NCBI RefSeq assembly: GCF_000143415.4
Contig: NW_003314291.1
Coordinates: 664,006 to 728,005 of the forward strand
Length of the DNA stretch: 64,000 bases
From: Selaginella moellendorffii
Taxonomy: Eukaryota; Streptophyta; Lycopodiopsida; Selaginellales; Selaginellaceae
Direction of reading: 5' to 3'
Below the pieces are notes generated by a model that ran no database searches, had not been told where the DNA came from, and saw only the letters and a program-made list of their open reading frames with translations. A program made the position numbers and the translations under genes. This document shows, piece after piece, positions 43,637 to 54,438 of this stretch (the stretch's first letter is position 1; each line of letters opens with the position of its first letter).

Positions 43637-46515
43637 ATGAGGTTAGTGAAGGTCTCTACGTGTAGCTTGAATCAATGGGCTATGGATTTCGAGGGCAACC
43701 TCGGCCGGATCAACGAGTCCATCCGCCAGGCGCGAGCTGCTGGATCGATGCTCCGCGTCGGCCCCGAGCTGGAAATCACTGGCTATGGCTGCGACGATCA
43801 CTTCCTGGAGAACGACACCAGCGCTCACGCGTAATCTTAGAATTTCTAGGTTTATGGGAGTGATTGATGTGCATTCTTCTTTCTAGATGGGAGTGTCTCG
43901 CGGAAATTTTGTCCTCGGATTTAACCTATGGGATCGTGTGTGATATCGGGATGCCTGTTGTGTCCGATGGCGTTCGCTACAATTGCCGGGTTTTTTGCCT
44001 CGATGGAAAGATCCTTCTCATTCGTCCCAAGAAGTTCCTGGCCAACGATGGGAATTACCGCGAGCTGAGATGGTTCGCGGCTTGGCAGCATCACAACTCG
44101 GTGATCGAGTACAAGCTCCCGGAGATCATCTGGTCCAAAACTTCGCAGAAGACGGTCACGTTTGGTGATGCCTACGTTTCGTTCTTGGATACGTAAGTGA
44201 TTGTCTTGCTCGTTTTCAATCTTGGTTTTTTTGTTCCTCTCTTTCTTTCAGAGCCGTTGCTGTAGAGACTTGCGAAGAACTCTTCACTCCATCGTCGCCA
44301 CACATTGGCCTGGCACTAAATGGAGTGGAGATCATTGTAAATGGGAGTGGAAGCCATCATCAGCTTAGAAAACTCAACACAAGGATTGAGTTGATGCAAG
44401 GAGCTACGCATAAGGCTGGTGGAGTTTATCTATACGCTAACCAGCAAGGCTGTGATGGTGCCCGTCTCTATTATGGTAAGCTTTGCTTCTCCAGTGACTT
44501 AATAAGGTTTTTTACGTCATGAAATGCTAGACGGATGTGCGACCGTTTTCGTGAATGGCGATATGGTGGTCCAGGGCTCTCAGTTTTCATTAGCCGATGT
44601 GGAAGTCTTGACTGCTTGTGTTGATTTGGACGCGGTAAGATCGGAAAAAAATATTTGTTTTGGTTCTGTTGACACGAATTTGCAGGTTTCGACTTTCAGA
44701 GGATCTATTAGCAGTTTAAGAGAACAGGCCAGCCAGCATAAGTTTATGCCCTACGTTTCTGTTGATTTTCGGCTTTCTAGGCCGGACGATAGCCTTCTTT
44801 TATTTCCTACGCTACCGATACTGGTGGGATCCTTACTTTATGATAAAGTCGTTGATCTAATTGTTTGTTACGTGTACGCAGCCTAGATACTACTTACCGG
44901 AGGAGGAGATAGCTCTTGGTCCTGCTTGCTGGTTGTGGGATTATTTGCGACGTTGTGGTGCGACAGGATATCTCCTCCCGCTATCTGGAGGAGCAGATAG
45001 CTCCGCTGTGGCTGCTATTGTGGGATCGATGTGCCAACTTGTAATAAGAGGTATGCTCTTCGCTTGAAGTTTCATGGAAAGTTTTATTTTGATCTTTTTG
45101 GTGTGTAGCTATTGAAGAAGGTGATGAGCAAGTTTTAAACGATGCCATCAGGATAGGAAACTACGAGAACGGGAAGGTGCCAAAAAGCGCCGAGGAGTTT
45201 GCAAACCGGATTGTCTTCACGGTTTATATGGGATCTGAGAACAGGTAGAAAAGTATCGGCTTTGTTGATTGACTAAGTTTTTTCTTGTTTTCAGCTCAGC
45301 GCAAACTCTCAATCGTGCAGCTCAACTCGCCTCGCAAATTGGAGCTTCTCATATGGATCTCAAAATCGATAAAATAGTATCAGCGTTGGTGTCGCTGTTT
45401 ACAAGCTTGACTGGAAAAGTTCCTCGTTACAAGGTAAGCCTCATTTTATATGTTCAGCTCTTGACAGCAGGGCTTTTTCAGGTGGATGGAGGTTCTACTG
45501 CTGAGAATCTCGCTCTACAGAATTTACAAGCTAGAATCAGGATGGTGATTGCCTATATGCTTGCATCACTACTCCCTTGGGTGAAAGGGAAGAGGGGATT
45601 CTTTCTTGTTCTAGGAAGCGCGAACGTAGACGAAGGTCTACGAGGATATCTTACAAAAGTAAGTGCATGTGTTTAAGTCTGTTCATAGTCCTAATATATG
45701 CTGTTCAGTATGACTGTAGCTCGGCAGATTTAAATCCAATTGGTGGCATAAGCAAGCAGGATTTGCGATCATTTCTTCGCTGGTGTGCAAATAATCTCCA
45801 CTATCCCATTCTTGCGGAGGTTGTATCAGCTCCACCGACGGCAGAGCTTGAGCCAATCAGAGAAAACTATTCACAGGTAGTTTAAACACTCCTTTCAGTT
45901 CTTTTTTCCTGGAGACGAATTACTACATTGTCGTTTTCGCAGACTGACGAAGAGGACATGGGGATGACATATGAGGAGCTTTCAATGTATGGCCGTCTCC
46001 GCAAGATCTTTCATTGTGGCCCCGTGTCTATGTTTAAGGTGTGTTTCGTGGCATCTTTCCTCCACGACACTGATGTGATTCTCTGCAGAACTTATGCCAC
46101 CGATGGCATGGCAAGCTTGATCCGGGCCAGGTAGCCATAAAAGTCAAAGACTTCTTCCGGTTCTACTCGATCAATCGCCACAAAATGACCACCATAACTC
46201 CTGCGTATCATGCTGAGGTATGGTGTAAGAAAAACAGTCCAGCCGATTCCATTTTTTCTGTTTTTTCTTTGACTTCTTTTTCTGTTTGACTTCTTGCAGA
46301 ATTACTCGCCAGATGACAACCGATTCGATCAGAGGCAATTCCTCTACAACACTAGGTGGCCCTGGCAATTCAAGAAAATCGATGAGATCGTGGAGCGCGC
46401 TGCGAAGAGGCCAGTAGTGACTGAGGAGCCAACTAAAGCTGAAGAAGCGAGCAAACTGGCAAGTGGGATGGGAGTTCCCGCGGCTGCCTCTGGCAATCCT
46501 TTGGTTGGAATGTGA
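43637..46515 (+). CDS. NADSYN: Glutamine-dependent NAD+ synthetase, 13 exons
   Basis: Exons 43637-43830, 43887-44192, 44252-44475, 44531-44634, 44686-44823, 44882-45050, 45109-45244, 45295-45433, 45482-45658, 45709-45876, 45943-46038, 46089-46217 and 46300-46515 join in frame to 731 residues, close to other eukaryotic enzymes (700-730). It makes NAD+ from deamido-NAD+, ATP and glutamine, the last step of de novo and Preiss-Handler synthesis, in the cytosol. The N-terminal nitrilase-type glutaminase keeps its triad: Glu in [11 protein letters not shown], Lys in [11 protein letters not shown], Cys in [10 protein letters not shown]. The synthetase domain has the ATP loop [30 protein letters not shown], and the typical [13 protein letters not shown] end. 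It appears intact. A broken partial copy lies downstream at about 47.95-48.97 kb. Confidence 0.95.
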
Positions 46516-46638
46516 TAGCACGAAATCACAACCATACACTACCGTCGGATTGTAGCATCTCACGGTCTAGATTCGTAGTTAGAGATTACATTGGTTAGGG
46601 GCTAATGCTCTCCATTCTTTTAATGCGTGGTTCTAAGC

Positions 46639-47150
46639 ATGGCAGCTCTTCCACCTTTTGATCAGCTCCAGCATCTCATTCTTGCTCTAAGTTTGGATCA
46701 GGTAAGAGCTTTTCCTTCCTCTTTGTTTTCATCTAGAACACATTGTCGACAATGGTGGTGTGGAAGCATTGCTCACACTCTCGTTCGAGTTAGAATCAAC
46801 AAGTACAGAAATAGACGCATTTCTTCCAGTTTCTCTAAGCTGTCAAGCTGGGACAAGTTTCGTGGATTTCGAGTTCCAGGAAGGAAGTAAGTTCAAAATT
46901 CTGCTACTAGCAAGGGTGATACTGTTTGCAGGGTAAAACTGGAAAGCTAACGCATGCTTTGCACTCGGTTCGTGGATTTCGAGTTCCAGGAAGGAAGTAA
47001 GTTTCAAATTCTGTTACTAGCAAGGGTGATACTGTTTGCAGGTTAAAACTGGAAAGCTAACTTCGTAAGAACTAAGTTCGCGGTTTATGGCACAATTATG
47101 CATGCGTTGCACTCGGACTTGCAGAAGGGGGATTATCAAACATCCAACAG
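46639..47150 (+). pseudogene. Uncharacterised gene fragment with internal 110-bp tandem duplication
   Basis: Starts with a plausible MAALPPFDQLQHLILALSLDQ exon and donor. A following frame reads DNGGVEALLTLSFELES and SCQAGTSFVDFEFQEG, but the phases do not match across the 35-nt gap. The segment beginning cgtggatttcgagttccagg at 46861 is repeated at 46971, including its donor and a tttgcag acceptor. Family unknown; likely damaged. Confidence 0.3.
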
Positions 47151-47950
47151 GTGATTGATTGAAGCTGGATTCACAGTTTCAAATAAACTTTCCTGCAACT
47201 GGACGAGCGTTCTCAAAGAGCTCAGCCTCACGCAACTCAGAGGCCGTTTCCTAGGCCGTTCTCAACACTGTCAGCATCCTCTGGAGGCACCTGACACTTC
47301 ACAGCAAGCTTGCCGAGGCCATGGACACTGGTAAAAGTGTAGGCCAATTGAAACTGAGCTTGCGGGATGCACGAACCTCTAAGCTTTACACAGATCACAA
47401 ACAATATCCAGTTAAGTGTCTCTCGTTCTCTCTCAGCTTAAGGAATGATTTACTTGAACGAGATCACATTAATAGCCCAAAATCCAACTCTTGAAAGCTC
47501 TACAGTTGTGTTAACTTGTGGAAGTTACAGAAGTGGGCGTGTACTTGTTGCATCTATGAATTTCTCTAGGTCATTGACTCCCAGATGCCACACTTCTTCA
47601 TACACTTGCAAGCTTGAACACGTCCTTGACAAATCCTTTCGAGCGCCTGGTGCAATTTCATGCGACCCACCACCATGACCTACAGAGAAAAAGAATTCAA
47701 ATATTCAATCCAAAGTTCACGAATTCAAAAGTAGCTTACCTCCAGAATTACGAGATGATCACCACTGAGCTGTGAGCGATCTAGAATTAAAAAAACACGA
47801 TCAAAGTATGAGTGCGAGTGAAAGAATAGTTCTCTCTTTTTGATATACATGAATCCCAGAAACGCTGTTACCTCTTCCAGCCTTCCCGTGGATCTTAAAA
47901 GTGACGTCGAGTCTAGTGCTCCTTCCCCGCTAGTTCATTTCCAGTTGTGT
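47150..47950. other. Intergenic, no gene recognised
   Basis: Short ORFs only (for example 47445-47678). No motif or repeat unit seen. Confidence 0.4.
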
Positions 47951-47951
47951 T

Positions 47952-48968
47952 CTCTTTACATGGGATCCGAGAACAGGTAGGCTAGAAAGTTTTTCGGAGT
48001 GAATGTAAGATTTTTAATTTTCAGCTCAGCGCCGACGCTCAATCGTGCAGGTCAACTCGCCTCGCAAAAATCGATAAAATAGTATCAGCGTTGGTGTCGC
48101 TGTTTACAAGCTTGACTGGAAAAGTTCCTCGTTACAAGGTAGGCCTCATTTTATATGTTCAGCCCCTTGGCAACAATCTCGATCTACAAAATCTACAAGC
48201 TAGGAGCAGGATGGTGATTGCCTATATGCTTGCATCACTATTCCCTTGGGTGAAAGGGAAGAGTGGATTCTTTCTTGTTCTAATTAAGTTCGTTCATAGT
48301 CCTTTTAGTATGACTGTAGCTCGGCAGATTTAAATCCAGTTGGTGGCCTAAGCAAGCAGGATTTGCGATCATTTCTCCGCTGGTGTGCAAATAATCTCCA
48401 CTATCCCATTCTTGCGGAGGTTGTACGACGGCAGAGCTTGGAGAGCCAATTAGAGAAAACTATTCACAGGTAGTTGAAACACTCCTTTCCGGTTCCTTTT
48501 TTCGGAGACGCATTACTATATGTTGCCTTCGTTGTTTTCGAAACATCAACGTACGCAAGATCTTTCATTGTGGCCCCGTATCCAGTGTGCTTAGGCCACC
48601 AATTGGACGTTTTAAGGTGTGCTTCGATGTGATATTCCGCAGGACGTATGCCACCGGTGGCAAAGCTTGACCCGGGCCAGGTAGCCATAAAAGTTGATCC
48701 AGTTCTACTCGATCAATCGCCATGAAATGACCAATAACTCCTACATATCATATCATTTTTTATTTTTTTTTGTTTTTTTTTCTTTGGCTTCTTGCAGAAT
48801 TACTCGCCAGATGACAACCGACTCGATCAGAGGCAATTCCTCTACAGCACTAGGTGGCCCTGGCCATTCAAGGAAATCGATGAGATCATCGAGCCAACTA
48901 AAGCTCAAACTGGCAACTGGAATGGCCATCCTTTGGCTGAAAAGTGATAGCACAAAAGTCACAGGTAG
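47952..48968 (+). pseudogene. Partial, deleted copy of the NAD+ synthetase gene
   Basis: Repeats exon 7 end through exon 13 of the gene at 43637-46515, introns included, in the same orientation. Differences are drastic: part of exon 8 is deleted before AAAATCGATAAAATAG, the start and end of exon 9 (including the SANVDEG codons) are lost, most of exon 11 is missing, and the terminal exon is shortened. Frame is broken, and the glutaminase half and the ATP-loop are absent, so it cannot make enzyme. Retained sequence is still very similar, pointing to a fairly recent tandem duplication. Confidence 0.85.
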
Positions 48969-48969
48969 A

Positions 48970-49090
48970 GAACTAAGTTCTTCATTGGGTTCATTGGGCT
49001 CTCATGGTTCTAGTCTAATTGCTTTTCTCTCATGGTTCTAATATCTAATTCTCTCTCTCTCATGGTTCTAATCTTTTATGGTTCTACTTA
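48970..49090 (+). repeat. Short degenerate repeats tctcatggttcta
   Basis: The words ctctcatggttcta or tttatggttcta occur four times within about 100 bp (49001-49090), with a CT microsatellite between them. Small local array. Confidence 0.55.
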
Positions 49091-49284
49091 AGCTATTTTT
49101 TTGCTTGGCTACGCGTTTCTTCGCGAGATGACACGTGACAAAGCTTCTGAGCATGAAGTATAGCGTGACTGGATCATATATGCTTTTACTTTTTCATACT
49201 TCTCCCAGAGGGACTGTTGCATGAAGGAAAGAGAGGGGGCCTCTTTTTAGGGATTTTTGGGGCGATCGAGCGGCCTAGGCGCCA

Positions 49285-52140
49285 ATGCAGGCCCCTAGCA
49301 CCGCTTCTGGGTCGCGATTCTTGGAGCTGCGATGGAAGGCGAGCAAGGATGCGCTGGTTCCTGCCGCTGCGCTGCCGAAAATCTCCAAGAAGCCGAAGGT
49401 CTCCCTGTCATGCAGCTCTGATTTCTTTCTTTCGAGGCGCGCGATCGCCAATGCTGGAGCTCCGGCTGCCGCTGCGAGGAACGGAAGCTGTCGTGGGGAT
49501 GGAGATCGCTCGAGGAAGGTCTGCATTGTGTGGTTTAAGAAAGACCTTCGCATGGATGATCATCCGGGGCTGGTTGCCGCCGCGTCCTCGGGATATGACG
49601 CTGTGATCCCGCTCTTTGTCTTCGACCCCATGCTGTTTCGAGGTTTGCTTGGAGAGATTTCTTCCTCTTTTTTTTTCTTCTGATTGATAGTTTTGCTTGG
49701 CTTGATTTCCAGGATGGTCTCAAGACTTTGTGGAGGCGCTCGTGGAGGCGGTGGCCGACTTGAAGCTAGCTCTCCAAGCTGCCGGATCCGATCTCGCTAT
49801 TAGAGTTGGAAGTGCGCAAGATGTCATGTACAAACTAGTCCATCAGGTATCGAACTCCTTTTAGTTTTCTTATGGGTGACGCTGACTCTTGCCAATGCAC
49901 AGGTCAACCCTCGCGATGTTTTCACGGAAGATGAGATCGAGGAAGGGCCGAGAAAGATTGTGTGTGATACATGGAGCGTTTTGAAAGCAAAATGCCAGAA
50001 CGAGCCTGCTTTAAGACAGTGGACAGCATCACTTCATGAAAACCAGGTGAATTGGAAGTGCATTGCTGATCTCATGCAATCTCTTGGTTTCTAGGACTTG
50101 GAATTCATTTCCGACGACTATAGGAAGTACAAAGCCGTGCAATATTCTCTGGTTTCTCCTGTAGGGGCGCCTTCACTATTGCCACCACTTCCAGGAGATC
50201 TGAACAAAGGTACGGGATTTTATTCTTATAAGCTGTACTTATATTGTGAACCGTGCAGGGAGCATTCCGGCAGTTGAAGACTTTATTCTTCTCGTTAATC
50301 AGTCTCAGCAAACAATTCTGAAGGAAAAGGACGCAAGGGAGACTCTTATGTGTCTCCAAAGAAGTCCGAGGACAACGAGGAGGCGGCCATTGTGGCTCAG
50401 GAAACTTAATGCGTGGTTTTCGAAGGTTACGGCAAACAACCTATCAGGTGTCGAACACGACGTTTTCGTAGGATGCGGTGCTACCGACGCTCTACACGCT
50501 CTAAGAGCCTTCCTGCAATTTCCTCAGCCTTCAACACACAATTGGAGGATGTTGGTAACTCTCCAACTTGATGTATTGGAATTCTCATTGTTTTGCGCAG
50601 GACGCAGCACTTGCAGAGAAAAAAAGACGTATCATTCCGGTCGACCTTTGGCAAAGTGTTAGCCCTGGGGACAATATCATTGAGAAGAATGCATCACGAA
50701 GCTCTGCTGTATAGCACGAGCAAATGGGTTTCATCTCAAACAGTCACAACTGCGATAAACGAAGTAAAACTCATCGAGGTACATTTTGCTGATATCTAGT
50801 AATTTGTCTCATGGACTGCAACTTTCCAGTGGTACAGCTTACTTCAAAGGAAAACACAATTGCAGGAGGCTCGAAATGGCTGGCAAGTGAAGACTTGGAA
50901 ATGGCGAGGTTTCCTTATACAGGTATCCTCGGTAATTGTTATGGGCAAACATAACGCTTTTAAATTTTGCAGTATACTACATGTGGTGACGAAGGCCCCG
51001 CGGTGGTCTTAGTTCACGGCTTTGGAGCTTTTTGGCAGCATTATCGGGACAACATCAGAGAGCTCGCAGGGAATAAAAACCGAGTCTGGGCCATTACAAT
51101 GCTGGGTTTTGGAAGATCAGAAAAACCAGGCATTATTTATACAGAGCTATTGTGGGCTGAGCTCCTGAGAGATTTTATCGTCGAGGTTGTTGGCGAACCT
51201 GTTGTACTTGTGGGAAATTCTTTGGGAGGTAGTATTTTTTTAAATGCTGAACTTCCTGATTAACTATGAATGTGCAGGATATATCGCAACTATGGTAGCT
51301 GGCTTTTGGTCTTCTTTAGTAAAGTCGCTTGTGCTGCTAAATACTGCTGGCATTGTGGATCCCAATTATGAATTTGTCGCTAAAGTAAGTATATCGTCAT
51401 GGCTCAAACTTGGATTCACATATTTATCTACAGGCTGTAAAGAGAAAAGGTATTCCTCGGGCAAGCTTACAAGTTCTACTTTTTTTTCTGCAGCAGCAAT
51501 GTGCTTCGGCTTTCAAGCTTTGTTATCCTTCCGTAAGAATGTCTGTTTCAATGTTTGCACTCGTTTAAGTTTCCTGTATCTCATTTCACAGCACAGCGAG
51601 AGAGTTGACGAGTGCATTCTTGGCGAAGCTCTAAGAGCAGTATCCTCTATTTATACTTGTTTTTCTTTTTTCTCTCAGTTTCTTTGACAAAACGCAGTCA
51701 TTTGATCCAGGGGCAACATCTGTACTCGAAAGCATGTTCTACTTGCGGTTGCCTCTGCCTCTTAACTTTTTGCTTAATCAGTACGAAGGAAAAACGCTGA
51801 TTGTACAGGTGGATAAAGCTTTGATCATGTTCTCTCTCTGATATGCTTATTGTCTCTAGGGAATCTTTGATCCGCTGCAAAACGCCTTTAGAAAAGCTCG
51901 GGCTCTACAAGCATGCTGCAAAGACATCACAGTGAGCATCGTGAATGCTGGTACGGTTCTGTCTCTTTACGTTGCAAATTGCTAAGTGATTCGTCCGTAG
52001 GCCACTGTCCGCATGATGAAGTTCCGGAAGAAGTGAACAGGATTATCAGCGGGTGGGTTAAGGATACAAGTTCGAAGCCAGTAGATGGACGTGCCATTAC
52101 AGGCACGAGAAGGTTCGAAATCGATTCTTTAAATAGATAG
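49285..52140 (+). CDS. Photolyase N-terminal domain fused to an alpha/beta hydrolase, 14 exons
   Basis: Exons 49285-49642, 49713-49846, 49903-50046, 50095-50209, 50259-50554, 50608-50778, 50830-50922, 50973-51228, 51278-51384, 51434-51532, 51592-51639, 51698-51808, 51860-51950 and 52001-52140 give about 720 residues. Residues 1-75 are Ser/Ala/Lys-rich, a likely plastid transit peptide. Then a photolyase alpha/beta domain (VCIVWFKKDLRMDDHPGL...IPLFVFDP...VNPRDVFTEDE) without the FAD-binding half. From about residue 460 comes a hydrolase with oxyanion VLVHGFGAFWQHY, nucleophile in GNSLGG, Asp in QGIFDP, and His in GHCPHDEVPEEV. Arabidopsis has the same fusion (At4g25290 type), so this is an old plant family with unknown substrate. 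The start of exon 6 was chosen by phase. Confidence 0.85.
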
Positions 52141-52845
52141 TTATTACAGATCCCGAGGCACTAGATTCACTCGAACAGATGTACAACTGGAAGAAGAATA
52201 ATGGAAGGAAGGTTCGAATAGCTCAAGGTACTCAATCGAGATTCGAGAACTTCTCTAACTACGTAAACAGATACTCCCGAGAGAGGTAAGCTGTCTTTGT
52301 TTCCGATTTGCTATGAACTGAATGCTGTGTGACGAAATGCTCCTACAGGTGACCAACTAGTTCGTGCTTCCTTGGGCCTTATCCGTGTTATTACTTTCAT
52401 CACTTTAGTGCTGGCGGGGACCTGCACAAACGTTTGAGTGGGTGTCCTTTGGCACATAAGCTACGTGGGCTGGAGAATCTTTTGAATTATTGGAATCCCG
52501 GATAGAGGTCAGCAGAATCTCGTTATAAGTTCGCTTCTCTGCGTTTTCCCCTAATTTCATTTCGTTTGTGCTCTTTCAGTCAGAGGATTCTACCAACATG
52601 CTGGAGGCAACTAGCATCAATGGATATGCTCAACTGCGTGCATCGCATTTCTCCACTCGGGGATACTGTTCGACCTGTCTGGTATATTCAATATCCTGCA
52701 TAGATCATCCGCTGTGACATAAGTTTCCTCTTTTCTCTCTGCTGCAGAATGGTAGACATTGACGTCGCGAAACGAGTTGCGGACTAGCCAATAGATTCCT
52801 TGTTTCTGGCCTCACTTCTTGTTCACAGGTCTTTCTTGCTTGATC
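52141..52845 (+). other. Exon-like segments of unknown gene, unresolved
   Basis: Several acceptor/donor-bounded pieces follow (for example DPEALDSLEQMYNWKKNNGR near 52155-52215, and LVRASLGLIRVITFITLVLA near 52357-52420, membrane-like). They do not join into one frame with a stop-free product. It may be a decayed gene between the hydrolase fusion and the intronless gene. Confidence 0.25.
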
Positions 52846-52849
52846 CCAT

Positions 52850-53680
52850 ATGGAACACGAAATCTCCAACTTTTATGTCGGAGGTACCGCGGGCTACTAC
52901 GAAAAGCCATCACTTTCAAACCTCGAGACAGCAAAGAACCTGTTTCAGCAGCTCCTGGTAAGCCGGAGTGTCGCGGCCGAAGCAAGTAAGATATGGAACA
53001 ACCTGGGCTTCTCTCTGAAAACAATCGTTGACGGAGAAATGGAGTTCGCAGTTGTCTCAGAGTCTCCAAAGCACAGGGGACAAGGGAACGGCTTCTACGT
53101 CGTGAAGCTTCTTCCGAAGAAACGCCAGCCAAATGCCACGCCGCAGGGGAATATCGTTCTACAAGCCATGCACACTCCTTCGGATCTTCACATCCACAAG
53201 GTGGCATTCAAGCTGCTCATGGAAAGCAGCCTCTTCATAGCAGCGGCCTGGAACACCACGCACAGGAGAAACGTCGACCTTGGCAAAGAAGCCATGTCAT
53301 ATTTCAACTCGTTCACGGCTGCTGTGGCGAGAAGCTTCCCGAAGCCGAGAATCATCCAGCTCCATGCCTTCGACGCGACCTCTCACAAGATCAAGGGAGA
53401 CATGATACTCAGCTCCTCCAAATCACAGGCCTCGGTCGGCGATGACGAGCAGTATCAGAGAGTCGTGTCCCGGATGAGAGCAGAGCTGGCGAAGTTCGTG
53501 ATCCTTCACTTCCCAAAGGATGTCAAAGAGCTGGGTGGTACTCTCAACGTAAACGCCAAAGTTTTCTACGAGAACAATCCCAGGGGGCTCTTCTTCCACG
53601 TCGAGATGAGCATGCCTCTGCGGCTGGATATGAGAGACAAGCCGGAGGCAAGGAGCGGCTTCATCCGAAGCTTTCTCTAA
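52850..53680 (+). CDS. Intronless 276-residue protein, possible metal-dependent amidohydrolase; HGT candidate
   Basis: One uninterrupted frame among intron-rich neighbours, with no signal peptide. Motifs in order: GNGFYVVKLLP, VLQAMHTPSDLHIHKVAFKLL, FIAAAWNTTHRRNVDLG, RIIQLHAFDA, DMILSSS, LGGTLNVNAKVF, GLFFHVEMSMPLR. The pattern (QAxHxxxDxxTxxxAxxLF, then NTxHR, xxQLHxF, LGGTxN, and a closing xxHxExSxxLR) resembles bacterial proteins near the N-formylglutamate amidohydrolase / polyglutamate hydrolase fold, where the His and Asp/Glu bind zinc. That comparison is from memory and tentative. Lack of introns and absence from plant families I know suggest transfer from bacteria, or a retrocopy. The coding region appears complete. 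Confidence 0.6.
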   Translation: MEHEISNFYVGGTAGYYEKPSLSNLETAKNLFQQLLVSRSVAAEASKIWNNLGFSLKTIVDGEMEFAVVSESPKHRGQGNGFYVVKLLPKKRQPNATPQGNIVLQAMHTPSDLHIHKVAFKLLMESSLFIAAAWNTTHRRNVDLGKEAMSYFNSFTAAVARSFPKPRIIQLHAFDATSHKIKGDMILSSSKSQASVGDDEQYQRVVSRMRAELAKFVILHFPKDVKELGGTLNVNAKVFYENNPRGLFFHVEMSMPLRLDMRDKPEARSGFIRSFL

Positions 53681-53689
53681 CACGAAGGT

Positions 53690-54438
53690 ACAGAGTTTCA
53701 TTTTTTTTTTCTTTCTGGGATTCCCTAACTAACTGAACTGTTCATTTCAGCCAGCTAGGAAGAATCATCTTGTAAGCAATTTGGTCAACATTTTCGTTGG
53801 CCAATCTAAAATCACGTGTCCAAGGTTGATTTTCCTTTCGTTCCTTGTTTTTGGTTGCACTTATGCAGTACGAGCACGGACCTAGCTAAAGCATCTTGCT
53901 CGAGAACGAAAATGCTTATCAGAAACAGCTAGTCTAGAACTAGATAATCTCGAGCAGAACTCACCAAGAACTTCTCAGAGTTTCCATGTGACGGATTTGT
54001 CTCTTAGCACTGACAATAAGGATCTCTCTCTCTCTCTGTTTTTTTTTCTTTTGCAGTGATCCTATCCTTTTCTCGACCACCTCGAGCAGTATAGGCCTGG
54101 GCTGAAGAGTTCTGATATTGATCAAACCATCAACGACTGTGACGGTTTGTTTTCATTTCGTGAATTTTTAAAGTTCTGACATCTTTGCATGATAGGCGGA
54201 GCTAAGAACACGCAGCTTTGAGCAGAATACAGCACGACAATGTGACAGGCATGTTTTGCTTTTGTGCTGTCGCTCCATTTAACACGAACGCGATTGAACA
54301 CTATATAACAAGTTTTTTTTTCTCTTAACAGAAGCAAGGAAAAAAAAAATGAGCGATGTACAACAGTTGCTCGCGAGAACAAAGGTAAAGCAAGACTTAC
54401 TTCCGAAAAATACAGTGCTTACGTGAACTTCTTGTGTT
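53690..54438. other. Intergenic between convergent genes
   Basis: 3' regions of the intronless gene and of the receptor kinase. Contains a CT microsatellite near 54024-54038 and T-runs near 53701 and 54311. No other gene seen. Confidence 0.5.
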
